64,000 nt of DNA, taken from contig OX439132.1 of the NCBI GenBank assembly GCA_949318235.1, forward strand, positions 42,142,331 through 42,206,330, written 5' to 3'. Every line of letters begins with the position of its first letter. Within the stretch, counting starts at the first letter, position 1. The notes beneath the pieces were generated by a model, which ran no database searches, was not told the origin of the DNA, and saw only the letters and a list, made by a program, of their open reading frames with translations. A program made the position numbers and the translations under genes. The stretch is from Ecdyonurus torrentis (taxonomy: Eukaryota > Arthropoda > Insecta > Ephemeroptera > Heptageniidae). This document shows, piece after piece, positions 30,625 through 43,238 of the stretch.

Positions 30625-30819
30625 GTTCGATTTATTTCTGTCTGTCTCCCTCTATCTCTCTCTTGTGGCTTGGAAATTTAAGACTTTGCAAATATAAAAT
30701 ACTCCTCAAGAAAAATTTGTATTTTTTTTCCTACATTTTTATTTTTTTTATTTTTTGATGTAATATGAATGTTTATTGTTTTTATTTATTTCTTTCTTTT
30801 CTTTCTATCAAACCTCGCG

Positions 30820-31172
30820 AGGTACAACTTATGCTAGTTATTTACATATTTTACATTACATTTATACTGCATTTACACTCCCGAGACTTCCGAAACCCTA
30901 TCATAAGATTCGCGGGTTCTTCCACGGCGGGTCAGCCATGGCCTGGCAAAATTCTTCCCGGCATTTGCCTTTACATACCGAGGAAACCATGGAAACCTCG
31001 GTCAGGAAGTCGGTAGAGGAATACCCTGAGATATCCCTTCCACCTCCCGAATGCACTGTGTATTTCCGGTGGACTAAACTTACTGATAAACTTTGCCTCT
31101 GCCGGGAATCGAACCAGTGACCCCTCGCGGACGAGTCAGACACGCATCCACTAGACCACAGTGCTAGGATAA
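30820..31172 (-). mobile_element. tRNA-derived SINE
   Basis: On the minus strand the head contains an A box (TGGTCTAGTGGATG, about 31147-31160) and a B box (GGTTCGATTCC, 31105-31115) at tRNA spacing, but no paired acceptor stem. A body of about 250 bp follows toward lower coordinates. It is not a functional tRNA gene. The lower boundary is approximate. Confidence 0.65.
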
Positions 31173-31786
31173 ATAAAAAACATTTAATTTAAGGTAACAC
31201 AATATGGAATTTATTTTTATTTTTTTAAACATCGAAGTTTTAAAAGAAAAAAAAAATTGCTTGTTTTTAAATACCACGCTTACAATAATTCCTCCATAAA
31301 ACCACAAAGCATAATCTGTAATATATAAAGCAGAATTTGATCAAAAGGCTAGGAAAAAGTTGTGGTTGGTATTTATCTTGGCAAACGGCTGCTTCAAATC
31401 AATCCCCTAAATATTTGTAGTAATTAATTAATTATATTGTAGGAACTTAGGCAATTGAAAACAATTTAATGCCACAAAATTTATTACTTAATGGGAAAGT
31501 ATAAAATATAATAGACTGATGAAATTGTGTAACAAAATTTAGGTACTTAAGTTTTGATTTGCTACTTCTAAAGAAGAGATATCAAGGAAAAATATACCAC
31601 TGTGGTTAGGTATAATAATTTTCAAAGAAAAGGACAAGAAAATTAGCAAAGGCCTTATTATAGTGAAGAAAGCCATATAATTTAGTGAAAATCTTGATAG
31701 CTAATGTTTTTATCTCTGTTTGCTACCAAAATTTTCACCAAACTGGGACTCTCTTCACTCTGGTAAGGTCTTTGTTTTCACATATC

Positions 31787-31964
31787 GATCATCTCGCATC
31801 AAGATGAAGCTACTACACTTTACAAATTTCCGAAGAATGAACGATCTACACTTTAAAAATTTGCGGCTACCTGGAGCTTCACCTACCTGTTTTATATAGC
31901 AGAAGCTTCAGGTAGCCGCGACTTTGTAAAGTGTAGAAGCTTCATCTTGACGCGAGAGGTTCGA
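31787..31964. mobile_element. Foldback inverted-repeat element
   Basis: Arms with GAAGCTACTACACTTTACAA and TTGTAAAGTGTAGAAGCTTC, and an inner mirrored pair (GCGGCTACCTGGAGCTTC / GAAGCTTCAGGTAGCCGC). The ends read CATCTCGCATCAAGATG / CATCTTGACGCGAGAGG. Non-coding. Confidence 0.6.
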
Positions 31965-32634
31965 TATTCTTTTCTTTAAAAATTATCATTTTTTTAAAAA
32001 GAAAATAATTTTTTCTTTAATTTCCCCCAGAAATTTAATTGCATCAACTTTTGAATTAACATTTAACAATAAAAAAATATATATTCAGGTCACCAAATGC
32101 AAATTAAGCTTAAAAGAAACACAGTAGAAATGTCATTAAACAATCACATAATTATAGGATTTTGTCTTAATACACATTTTTTAGTACACAAATATTATAG
32201 TTATCAAGTATATTTCTTACTTTCCCATATAATTTATATGAATAAACCACGATGGTTCAAACTTTTTAATTATTATTTTTTTTAAAGTAATCAATAGTTA
32301 AAATATACTAAGCTACAATCTTGAAAATAAGATTTAAAACATCAGCACCTTGACGATTCATCTCTGAATTTTTTTATTCCCCCGTTTTTCTTTTAACTTT
32401 CTTCTTTCTATACTGTTTTTCCCCTCTACAATAATTATTAACATTTCTTTCCTACCCATCATTACAAACCAGGCTCAGTCTCAACAAAAAGCTGTGCTGG
32501 ACTGGTACACATCCAGTCATAATATATTTATATAAAAATGATTTTGTAAAGTGCTGAAGGTAGGGGAGGGACAAAAGGGGAGGGGGGATATGAATAGCTG
32601 CCTGGCTATAAATATAAAATTAAAGCATGCGTAA

Positions 32635-35600
32635 TCAAACTCTTTTCGTGGTTCCAGAGGAGTGACTTGAAGCATTGTCACGTTGGGCTGTATCTGAAAA
32701 AAAAAAAAACATTGTGATAACTAGTACAGTATACAATGTACAATCCTATTTTTAATAAATACGCGGGAGGGCAGAAAAAGTTAAAATTCATAGGTAATCA
32801 TCATCCTTCCTTGCAAAATGTTATTATACTCCCATCCTCCATATCATTTTTTTATTTTTTTTTTTTTAAGAAAATAAATATATTAAAACAAACTGTTTTT
32901 GGTTAAAATAGGGTTTAAAACCACATTTGATTCTTTACATGGAACACACCGATCTTGTCGCGAACAAAATGTTTATCTTGTATTTTATCACGCGAAGCAA
33001 AATGTCTTATCTCCTTTTTTGTCAGCATAAGCAAAATATCTATCTAGTTCCCGAACGTTATGGAGATGGCATGGAGATAGACATTTTGCTTACTCTGACA
33101 AAAAATGAGACAGACATTTTGTTTCGCATGATAAAATACGAGATAGACATTTTGTTCGCCACAAGATCGATATTTGCAATTTTTACCCTTTAAACCCATG
33201 TTTCAGCATTCATTTGACAAACATTCATCCCATAATACTTCCATGTTTTCCATGCTTATTATACCTGTTCTTGTTCGTGGGGGAGGCGTTGAGGGGGAAT
33301 GAGTGATATTAGCAGCAGTAGCAGCAGGAGGTAGCTCGCGGTCTACGATTGAATGCAGGTCTGTCATTTCAGTCGCAGTGGTAACTGTAGGTAAAGGTTT
33401 AAAAGTCTCAGACAAAGGTGAAGAGGCTCCCTGTTGTACAGTTGAGCCTCTACTACTTGAAGCTGAGATTGCTCTTGAAGCTGATAATAATACAGTCGAC
33501 TTATCATTAGAACGTGCTTCTAGCACTTCAACTTTATAATACAATTCTAGGAGTTGTTCTTGGAGTCTCTGATTGATGGAGCGAACTGACTTGTACTTTT
33601 CTTCAGTAGCCTATAACAAAACAATAATTTATTAATATAATATCATAATTATCTCAAGCAAAAAATATACTGTAATTGTATATATGAATGTATATACCTC
33701 TAACTGAGCAGAGTATTCTTCTTTCATAGTCTTAATAAGTTTCTTTTGATCAGAAATTAACAAATCTTTTCTTCCAATCATAGCCTCCAATTCTAATAAC
33801 CTTGCTTTGGCTGCATCTAAGCTAGATGTTCGATTTTCCAGTTGCTGTTTCATTCCTGCAAAAGAATAACAAATAGTGATAATGAATCATGTTAGTACCC
33901 ACGTGAGGAAAGCGACAAGATAAAATTATAAATGGGAAAGCCTGTGAGTGTTAATTTACCTGCAATTTCCTCCCTGCAAGCATCCCTGGCCCGCGCAGCC
34001 TCCTCGCCATGCTGTGCTAGAAGAGGTAACTGAGCAAATCGCTCTCTGTGTCGCTGCTGCATCTCACCCATGAGTACAAGCTCTCGCTGCAGTTGGTTCA
34101 ATTCTCCTCCCAGTCGCTCACCCACACTGGCACTCTCCTGCAGCTGCTTCACCTCACTGCTCAGGTCAAAGATCTTACTCTGTGCTTTCTCAATGTCCTG
34201 AAAATAACAAATGAATTACTGTATACAATGCACTTCTTACAATGTTAATTTTTAATGAGTTTTTAATACTAACTCAAATAAATAAAAGATGCTAAGAAAA
34301 ATAACCATTAGGTCTTATAAATTTGAAAGAAAAAGAGAAAAGAGAAATCAGCAAGGAGTCCCATTGTTCAGCGAAAATTCTGCTAGCACAAAAACATATA
34401 TTGGATAGTTTATGGCACTAAACTCCAAGAGAAACGGAGTGTGTTCTTAGAGAATCTGAGAGAAACTAAGAATGATTATTCATTCTCTCTGAGTGTAAGG
34501 ACTGACAAAGGTATAACAAACTTCTTTTTTCTTAGAGTTCAATGCCAAAAGCTATTTATTTATTTATTTTATTATTATTATTATTATTTTCTATCTCTTT
34601 GCTAGCAAGACTTTGTGCAAGCTATATGGGACTTTCTTCACACTATGGCCAGGTTCTTGGTGGATTCTCCTATCCCTTTTTATCAAATTTATCATATGCA
34701 CAATAGTTTATTATAAGGATGTTCAACATACCTTGGACAATATTCTGACATCCTCTGCCTGTTTGCCTAATTGACTCTCCAGTTGTTTGTTATTTGCCGT
34801 CACAGCCTCATTCTCTTTGTGCAGTGCAGCAAACTTATCTTGCCAGAACTGCAAGGTGTCTGTATGCTCCTGCTCACTATGTCCAGCCCTCTGTCTCCTC
34901 ATGTCTAGTTCAGACTGCAGCTTCTCATACTCTTTCTGAAGCAATATCACTTGCTCTTTCTGTAAATCACACATATCAACCTATTAGTGACATCCACTCT
35001 TGAGTATAGAGCTAGAGAACTTCAACAGAGAAGTTACATCCTCATGTTTTAGACAACAACAGCAAGCCTACATCACTTTATTTCAAGGCACTAATAGCAG
35101 CCCAGAACAGACCATTTTAAGGCACCAATCAGAATGCGCGACAGAGCGAAGGCGCCAAAAGTGTGCTTACTCGCTCTCTGATTGGTGCCTCATTAGGGTC
35201 TGTTCTGGGTTGCCATTGGTGCCTCAAAATAAAGTGATGTAGGCTTACTGTTTTACGTATGCAGTTCTGCCTAAAACATGGGGATGTCACTTCTCTGTTA
35301 AAGTTTAAAGATCTCTATAGATAACGACTTACCAGAGCCACATTATGTTCTTCTAGAGCTCGATTAGAACGAGATTTCCCTGCTAATCTTCTATTTCTCT
35401 CCGCATGGACTTCTCTTCTATGTCTCTCAAACTGAAGTTGTAAATACATCAAATGTAGCTGACCTTTCAATGATCTTACATCACATTCTAGTTCTGTAAC
35501 ATAAAAATATTGTGATATTATATTTTATCAAAGTTACTATAATAGAATCACATGATCTAAGTTGACATGGACCGATGGATTTGATCACCTACCTTGTATG

Positions 35601-38600
35601 CGAGCTTTCTTTGCTTCATTGTGATCTCTATCATGTTCTCTAACTGCTATTTCTATGAAGTGGTCAAGCAGACTGGAGGGACAGAACACGTTTTCTTGAG
35701 CAATAGCCACCTCCTCATTCTGAGATGAAGGAAACACGGCAAGGAACAAGTGCTCGTAAGGTTGATGTCGCCACTGCTCTCCTGATGTTTGTGTGCCCAG
35801 TGATAAACACTGTTTACTGCTCTCCATTTGCATTTTTGAGTCAACAACTGCATTTCCATTAACTGCAACAATCTGGTGGGGGAAATTGCTGTTAAGTAAT
35901 TTACTAAGCAATTTCAAGTCCATCTAACATTTCAATATAATTTTAGAGAAAAAAAATCATTTTGTCAATAATTAAGGAAAGAAATGGACTTTGCAATAAT
36001 TATTTACAGTAATAAATATAAATCAATTTAAGGAAAAAACCATCGCGGTTAGGATCAATATTAAAGAAAAGGATAGAATAACCAGCAAGGGCCTTACCAC
36101 AGTAGAAGTTCTATGGAGAGGTCGAAGTCTCGCATGGCACAGTGTTTTGTTATAAAAAAGTTCATTTTATAACTGAGAGAGCTTTCGTCATATATTAATG
36201 ACATTATCAATCAAAGAAGAAAATTACTTGAGCACATCACCGAGCAGTGTCTTGCTCGGTGATGTGCTCAAGTAATTTTCTTCTTTGATTGATAATGTCA
36301 TTAATATATGACGAAAGCTCTCTCAGTTATAAAATGAACTTTTTTATAACAAAACACTGTGCCATGCGAGACTTCGACCTCTCCATAGAACTTCTACTGT
36401 GGTAAGGCCCTTGCTGGTTATTCTATCCTTTTCTTTAATATTGATTGTAATAAATATAAGAAATAGATAATAAACACATAGACAAGATTTGTAAAATTGG
36501 GAATTGGGAAATTGAGCTGTTAATTGACAGGGATGCCTTGCATGAGAGAAAATATTCTAACCTGGTCTGAAATAAAACATGAGAATTGTTGAGCATAGAC
36601 AATATTAATTTAGGTGAGCTCGCTAAAGTGCATACGCCTTTGATTAATTAACGCTTCATGTGTTTTATTTATGTCAATATTTGTATTCAAGTCAATTAAC
36701 GGCTCACTTTCCCAATTCCCAATATTTCAAATCTATTCTATCCATGAGTATCTATTCTGTCATCTTTTTTTTTACATTTTGTCAAGGTGATTTGTTTATG
36801 TACCATTGCATTTTGCATTAATATTGCATATAGGTACACCTAACTTCAAAAAAAAAAATGATAGTAATTTTAGCAGTTTTTGTTGTTGTTATTGTTGACT
36901 TGTTAAAACAATCCAAGTTTGTTAAAAAAAAAAAAAAAAAGGTTGATATTATCAGTTTTACAGCTGCTTACCTGGGCCTCTTCTTTGTTTTCCTCCTCTT
37001 CATTCTCGTCCAGTAAAGGACTGTTAGCAGAGTTGCTTGACGATATGATGAATACTCTCTTCATGTCAGGGCATGAGTTAGCACGTCTCACACTGCCTCG
37101 TGAGGGGAATGCGGCGCCCTCGCTGGGACTGGTACCCGCACTCAGAGCAGGAGATGGACCACACAGACTGTTGAAACGCATGCGATGCACTCGGCGAGCA
37201 AAGTCAAGGACTGACTGCTTGTTAGGCATGTGCAGACCTCCTGTGGTACAGGGTGAGCCTAAGCTGTGTTGGCATTCATCACATTCTCCTGCGTCTACTG
37301 CTTGAGGGGTTCGAGATGAGTGAGTTTCGTGCAAAACACTATCAACCTGCAATGCAAAACATGTTAGAAAAGTTGGAAATATATTGTTGTCACATAAATG
37401 GGGGGGGGGGGGGGGGGGGGGAGTATGACAATTTCGTTTTTTCAAGTAAAATTCAGCATTTTCATTATTATTATTATTACTATACCATTATTATTTTCCA
37501 ACCCACAGAGTAAGGCAGACTTACCCCACAAGAAGCAACTGATCGGCCCACACTTTCTGCTTTATACATCAACTCCCCAACTTCGTGGTCTTCACTAGCC
37601 TCATGGTGATGTGATGTGCCATTTTTGGTGTTGATTTCTACTGCATCTGAGCTGCTCACTTTCTGCCTCTCTGACACGATCTTCTGCAGTGCAGCAGTGC
37701 TTGCTCTGCGGTCTTCAGTACTGAATCTGTTAACATTTGTGACATACAGTACATCAGTCATACCTTATCAAACCTTATACATTATCATTACAACTTTGTC
37801 GCAATCACCTCTCTTAATAGTTATTTAAGAGGGGAGTTTTCAACCTGCCATGTATGATCTCATTTTAACAGCGATTTTTACTGATTATTAAAAAAGGTAG
37901 AAAATGATAATACCAATCAAATGTTTTCTGCCTTTAAAGGGTAGGCTCAGGGGTTACAACATGGCTTGTTTAATGTTAGATAATGAGATGAACTGTTCAT
38001 TGACTCACATATGATGACCCAAAGACCTTCCATAGCCCCATGGTAGCCCACTCCCAGCAAACTTGTGTTCATCCTGCGAGATATGCAGCCCACTACAAAA
38101 TTTTCAATAGTACAGCCATGCCATAACTATGATGTACAGGGTCCGTCAAGAAAAACCGCGCAAATAATAATGCTGCGTTGTTGTTTTTGGACTTGTTGCA
38201 AAGCCGCGTTTCTGTAGATTTTAAATATATTGATAAAATCGTGAAAATGTCATCTGGAAATTTGGAATTTTAGAGAAGGTACGCTGTCCTCGATTTCTTT
38301 CGCGCAGGAAAGTCCGCAAAGGATATTTCCATGTTGCTTCATTACCCCAAACGTACAGTTTATGACATTGCAGCTCGATTTTATGTAGCAGAGGCTACAG
38401 AAGCAGGTACAGGAACACCTTTAAGAAAGAAATCTACTTCTCCTAGTAAAAAAAAAAAAAAAAAAAAAAAAAAGGACCAAAAACATTGTAAAAAGTGTTC
38501 AAACCATGATTTTAAAGGACCCAGGTGTGCCGTTGACCAAAATGGCTGCCAAATTCTGCCAAATTAAATGTTGGCGTAGCGACAATGAGACTTATTGTTG

Positions 38601-41600
38601 CAGAGGACTTGAGATATCAGCCCTATACCCTCAAAATTCGTTTAATGATATCCCAAGGTTCCAGGGACAAGAGGGTTAGCCAGTGCAAACTGCTGTTGTC
38701 CAACATAAAGAACGAAACACCCGGTTTTGTGTGATTCTTTTCTGATGAGAAGATGTTTACAGTGGATGCAAAAATTAACACAAGAAACGACAGGTGGCTT
38801 GCCCAAGACCCAGGTGAAGTACCTGTAGTAGCCAGAACGAATTTTTCTACTAGTATCCATGTCCTGAGGGTGGTGACCAGTGCCCCCTTACATCATGCCC
38901 CCTCATTTTTTTGAAAACGGCGAAACTGTCACCAAAAATGTGTACCTGGAGGTCCTAAAGAAGAAAGTAGGTCCATGGATGGTCAAAGTAGCTGCAGGAA
39001 GACGATATGTGTTCCAACAAGACGGAGCACCAGCACATACCAGTTATTCAGTACAGAAAGGGCTGCCCGAGAACGTGGATACTTTCTGGCCCATTCAGAT
39101 GTGGCCACCAAACAGCCCAGACCTCAACAACCTAGACTATTATATTTTTAGCGTTTGTAAACGAAACACTAACAAGGTCAGATTGCCCAATATCGACTCT
39201 CTGAAGAAAGCCATTCGGTCAAAACTTCGCAAGATGAAAGGTAGTGAATTAAAGAGGGCATGTCTACGCTTCCGATCGAGGTTGGAAGCAGTCGTAGAGG
39301 CTGATGCCGGCTACATCGAGAATGGGTCAATAACAACTGACCCTTAACCACTGTAGAAAATTGTAACCCAATCGGATAATTATTTCTCAAGTTATAATAA
39401 AATTTATGGAAAAATTTAAGTTTGTGCGGATTTTCTTGACGGACCCTGTATATTGCATATTTTGCTATTTTGAAGAATGATCACGAGTTTGCGGAGCTAC
39501 GGTAGGGCTTTGTGTCATTATATGTGAGTTTATGAACAGTTCTCTTCATTATCTAACATTGAAGAAGCCATGTTGTAAACCCTGAACTTTAAGCTTACCT
39601 GAAAGGAGATGGCTCTTTCTTAAGTGGAGAAGAAGGATTGGATGGTGTAGGGCTTGAACCCCTGGATGTATTGTTGGCACTTTTGCCTGCCAATACATTG
39701 AGAGCACGCACTGCAGAGGAGCCCATAGGCAGTCGAGTAGGGGCTGCCCTCATATCCTGTAAATAAATATAATTAATTATACTTCGTTGAAGAATTGCAT
39801 TCATTTGTGACATACCTTAACAGGAGTGGTTTCAGGTGTAGCCTCTATAGCTGCCTCTGGAGGGGACGAGCCCTCTTGTTTGTGATGCAGAAGATTCAAG
39901 CCCTAAAAACAGTTTAAAAAATCAAACTAAATTTTTACCACTACTAGTATTTATTTTGACGATTTGGATCCTATTTTAACTTTTAAGAATGAAAATAATG
40001 TGCTGGATCTTGTTAATTATACTATGTGTACTGTATAGTAGATCTTAAATTAAATTTAATTTAGAATATTTTACAGACAAGAAGGTAAAAAGTAAGTTTA
40101 CTAATTATATCCTACTTTAATGTTTTTCACTAAAATATATACTGGCATTAAATAAATATAAATGTTGATTTAGTTGTAAATTTTCACACTGGAAACACCA
40201 TAACAGTTACATTTATTATTTTCAATGTTACATATCGATGTTGTTGCGAACAATATGTGTATCTCATTTTTAGTCACTCTTAGCAAAATGTGTATCTCCT
40301 TATTTGTCACATGTAGCAAAATGTGTAAGTCAGCGCCATGTACATAACATTCGGAAACGACTTCCACATTTTGCCTCAGGTAACAAAAAACAAGATACAC
40401 ATTTTTGCTACATGTGACAAAAAAAAAAACAAGATACATTATATTGTTCGCAAGAACATTGACAGGTAATGAATTACTTTATTTCTTAATACTGTTCAGT
40501 ACATACCTGAGTAACAGGTGTATGTGGCAAGGAAATATCATTAGGTGGTGGTGTTGCAAGTCCACAGGAGAGACTGGGAGACCAGATATCTGCTTGAAGA
40601 CGCAAAGATTGCAAAGGACTGGCATGAACAGGTCGTTCCTCTACAATCAAGTTCGCTGTCAACTCTAATGTTCCTCGAGGTCTAATGTTTGTCATTATCC
40701 CAGCCAGCTGTTCTCCATCTCTGCTAACTGGTACGTGAATACGTTCCAGGGCAAACTTGGCACACTCTACTATCACATCATGGTGTCCTTTATTTTTCCA
40801 CCTATCTTGCATTGTCTCAGCCTCCTTGGAGGCTGTTACCAGCAGAGGGTGCATTTTTACAGTATCAAGCATCGGCTGGAAAGTGAGAAAAAAATAAAAA
40901 GCTATAAAATAACCGATTCAAAAAAAAAAAAAAAAAACTAAAAACATTAATAACATCAGATACCTGGATTACAGCATTATTAAGACATAATTATAAAGCA
41001 CCTATAACAAAGGTGCACCCCTCCCCCCTTTTATTTAGTGCTAGCATTAACTACCATAGCCTTTATTTTTAAATACACGAAACTACTTTCACAAAATACA
41101 GTTTTCTGTATAATTTTTTATTTATTTACAAAACACAATGTGTGTACAACATACATCTGTATAAATGCATTTTAATTACTGTAATGTTTTTGTTTTTCCT
41201 ATTGTTTATTATTTTATATTGTTTTATTATTATTACAGTATTGCTAACAGCACATTAGATAATTATATAGATTATCTGCGTAATGATTAATCAGTTAGCT
41301 CTTAATTATCACACAACTGATAAAATAACTATACACACCTTGATAGTATGTGTGAAAATACTGAGGTTTTCTTGCATACCATACTGATGCCTTAAAAATC
41401 CAAGGAAATTGCAAGGGAACATGCCATAAAGACGAATAAATAATGCATACAAGCCAACTTGCAAGTGAACTAAATGTTCTTCAGACAGCTTGGATGGATT
41501 TAAAGTATTCCATGAAGCCACACGACTGGAAAATAAAATACAATTTAGGATCATTAGTTACCTTACCCCCGTAACAGATATAAAAATATTTTTATAATGT

Positions 41601-43238
41601 GTTGCCGCTTACCAGAAGATTTCAAAGATATCAGGCAGGTAAGGTCCTACATAGCCTGGTATCATTGGTAGCAGGATAATAAGCACTAGGAGAGCACTCA
41701 TCATAGGTAAGATATCAGACTCAGCCTGTGATACACGACATCATACATGTTAATAAAGAAAATAAAAATATCAATAAATTGTCAACCAACCTTAAGCAAT
41801 TTAAGCAGTTCTTTAAGAAGTGAGTGTTGAGTGATTTTGTACAGCCATGCGGGCTGTTTACGAACTACATGGCCTAGGAAGGTGAGGGCTTTAAGCTTGG
41901 AAGGGCCGCGTAAGGATTCAGCGATTCTGAAATTAGATAAGAAAGTAATGAGTAAAATTTTGTGATTTTGTAAAACCTGCAAACATTCCCTAATTATTTC
42001 GTAACAAAATAATAATGACCTGATGAGATAACACATGTGAGAAATTAATTACAAGATCAGTTAATACAAGTACAGGAAAAATAGTAGGAAACTCAGGGTA
42101 TGATTCATCAAAGCACTTGCTTGTTAGGTCACCTAGGAATCCTAAGACCCTATCTTTGGAATTTTAACAACTTAGGGTGACTTAAGAGCTTTGTTTAATC
42201 GCACCATTATATTAGCATTTTTCTATGACATGCGCCAAAATCTTCTTCCTAGCACTCACCTGAACAAGGTGCAATGGCACAAAAACTATGATTAACCTTC
42301 TTCATTTCTTGTTTTGTCTATTGATTTTATTTCTAATATACCAGTAATTATTCTTAAACAGAACCCATAACATCTAAATTCCAGAATGAACAAATGATTT
42401 TGTACCTGTCAAATAAAAATTTATCATGAGGTTCTCGCACTCCCAGCAAAACTTCAACCACTCTGGTGGAGTTGGTGGTAAGATAGTAGTCAAAGAATCC
42501 ATTGAGAAGCCAGGCATCTTTATCTGAAACGATGAGAATCTTGTTGTAGTTACTTCAAGAAAAACTACCAACTTATTAAAAAAAATCATTTGCATAATTT
42601 TTAAAAATTTAATTACAGTAATTAATTTAAATAATTGGATTTAAAGGAAGTTGGAAACCATAATTGAATACTGTATGAAAGGAAATAATAGGAAAACCAA
42701 TTATTATTATGAAGTCCATAGCTAGGTTTTGTTGTTGTTGTTACAGCTAATGGCTTATTAAAGCACGGCCAAGTTAATACTACATACATACGCGATCGTT
42801 TAGACAGAACTATGATTCCAATTGGGCAGTATTTGCCTGTTTTGCTTGAAGAGCAGGGTTGGTTGGCACTGCATACATGCAAGTGTCTCCAAAATGCACC
42901 ATGACTTCCTCAAATCATCAAATACTTAGGGTTAAGAACCCGAGTTTGCAGCTTGGAATCAAACATGGATCTTCTGCGTGTTGAATGACAGCTCTCTCCC
43001 CTAGACCATGGACTTGGCTGATCTTGAGTGTAAACTGTGCCATCAAGATCTAAACCTAGCTACAAGCACCATCTTTATACTGCACTTGTTGGTTTTCCTG
43101 TTTTTTCCTTTGATAGCAAATAAAACTAAGTTATATATACATACTTGTATTGAATAATTCATGAAATTTGCTTTTTACATCTTCAACAATTTTAGGTTGG
43201 TTAGATTCTAAATGTGCAAAGAGTTCTGAAGCATCCAT
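32635..43238 (-). CDS. TSC1: Hamartin (TSC complex subunit 1), complete coding gene
   Basis: TSC1 stabilises TSC2, the GTPase activator for Rheb, and so restrains TORC1 on lysosomal membranes. 17 coding exons join in phase: 43238-43145, 42523-42406, 41926-41791, 41725-41613, 41525-41339, 40875-40507, 39902-39816, 39756-39599, 37726-37525, 37346-36972, 35872-35593, 35493-35333, 34959-34732, 34197-33960, 33855-33698, 33610-33265, 32693-32635, giving 1,102 aa (human 1,164). The N-terminal helical core (about 1-260) has LKALTFLGHVVRKQPAWLYK and VGLYALFIRLYGMFPCNF, both matching human hamartin. DVIVECAKFAL and IWSPSLSCGLATPPP follow. The middle is Ser/Pro-rich and poorly conserved. EHLFLAVFPSS (about 665) precedes a long coiled coil (about 710-1005, exons 12-16) that in the family binds TSC2 and TBC1D7. 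A 5' UTR acceptor near 43352 implies a non-coding first exon. Confidence 0.95.
32951..33168. mobile_element. Foldback family C, copy 3
   Basis: Starts GATCTTGTCGCGAACAAAAT and ends TTTTGTTCGCCACAAGATC, with several internal AAAATGTCTATCTCG-type blocks. It lies in the last TSC1 intron, 97 bases from the TSC1 exon that ends at 33265. Confidence 0.7.
35026..35307. mobile_element. Foldback element in a TSC1 intron
   Basis: Arms ACAGAGAAGTTACATCCTCA and the complement near 35280-35307. Inner arms (AAGCCTACATCACTTTATTT, CAGAACAGACC, AGGCACCAATCAGA) are also mirrored around a GC-rich centre. About 280 bp. It ends about 25 bases from the donor of the TSC1 exon at 35333-35493. Confidence 0.7.
36031..36446. 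mobile_element. Family D element forming a 389-bp near-perfect palindrome
   Basis: Arms of about 190 bp, from CAATATTAAAGAAAAGGATA at 36056 to its complement ending at 36444, meet almost without a loop at about 36250 (ATCACCGAGCAGTG / TCTTGCTCGGTGAT). The left end also carries GGAAAAAACCATCGCGGTTA, which the right end lacks. A 12-bp direct repeat GTAATAAATATA near 36008 and 36448 may be its target duplication. Located in a TSC1 intron. Confidence 0.75.
37399..37421. repeat. Poly-G tract
   Basis: A G run of about 23 bases in a TSC1 intron. Similar C or G runs occur near 7448-7464, 12538-12553, 15295-15307 and 20980-20996, and could form G-quadruplexes on one strand. Confidence 0.8.
38137..39448 (+). 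mobile_element. Mariner-like DNA transposon, complete ends, degraded transposase
   Basis: Inverted ends CAGGGTCCGTCAAGAAAA on both sides (about 28 bp, with two or three mismatches) lie next to the TA target duplications at 38135-38136 and 39449-39450, total 1,312 bp. The plus strand holds a mariner transposase broken by frameshifts and stops: an HTH region (RYAVLDFFRAGKSAKDIS, about 38276), FFSDEKMFTVD with the first Asp at 38744, then QQDGAPAH (Asp at 39021) and WPPNSPDLNNLDYY (Asp at 39120). First and second Asp are in different frames. Second and third Asp are 32 residues apart, two fewer than in DD34D mariners. Confidence 0.85.
38880..39347 (+). pseudogene. Mariner transposase, C-terminal catalytic fragment
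   Basis: Longest open part of the transposase (about 155 codons). It contains the second and third catalytic Asp (QQDGAPAHTS and SPDLN) and the terminal region up to the TAA at 39345-39347. Upstream parts are shifted or stopped, and a poly-A run at about 38449-38473 lies between the HTH region and the first Asp. It cannot make a full transposase as written. Confidence 0.8.
40237..40461. mobile_element. Foldback family C, copy 4 (diverged)
   Basis: GATGTTGTTGCGAACAATAT at the left, a diverged complement at the right, and AAAATGTGTATCTC blocks in the arms. It is the most diverged of the four copies. It ends about 45 bases from the TSC1 exon starting at 40507. Confidence 0.6.
42729..43025 (-). 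mobile_element. tRNA-derived SINE with AAC-repeat tail
   Basis: On the minus strand the head has an A box (TGGTCTAGGGGAGAG, about 43001-43016) and a B box (GTTTGATTCC, about 42955-42965), then a body and a tail (GTAACAACAACAACAAAA) at 42729-42745. It lies in TSC1 intron 1. The head resembles that of the 30820-31172 SINE, but the body differs. Confidence 0.65.

Larger units (their letters stand above)
29810..32634. other. Intergenic region between convergent RPAP2 and TSC1
   Basis: Holds the RPAP2 3' UTR, a family D fragment (about 30014-30193), foldback family C copy 2, a SINE, another family D fragment (about 31575-31775), a hairpin element at 31787-31964 and the TSC1 3' UTR. A TTTATT at 32373-32378 could be the TSC1 poly(A) signal on the minus strand. 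No gene is recognised. Confidence 0.6.
37934..39592. mobile_element. TTAA-flanked inverted-repeat element interrupted by mariner
   Basis: TTAA at 37934-37937 and 39589-39592 flanks inverted arms of about 150 bp. The left arm includes GGTTACAACATGGCTTGTTT and the right arm its complement; both contain AATGTTAGATAATGA. A mariner at 38137-39448 splits the element. The right TTAA is 6 bases from the splice donor of the TSC1 exon at 39599-39756. Confidence 0.7.

Noticed and set aside
30820..31172. Functional tRNA gene near 31100-31165 (minus strand)
   Set aside because: The A and B boxes are present, but there is no complementary acceptor stem and the sequence continues into a long SINE body. The same applies to the heads at about 970 and 43015.
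36903..37445. The 180-codon minus-strand frame taken as a whole exon
   Set aside because: Only 36972-37346 is exonic by splice sites and phase. The ends are translations of poly-A/T and poly-G/C tracts.
38735..38755. Another hammerhead core (CTGATGAG)
   Set aside because: It is the transposase SDEK region of the mariner; no GAAAC or partner stems follow. CTGATGAG-like strings near 9876, 10311 and 62470 also lack stem II and the GAAA.
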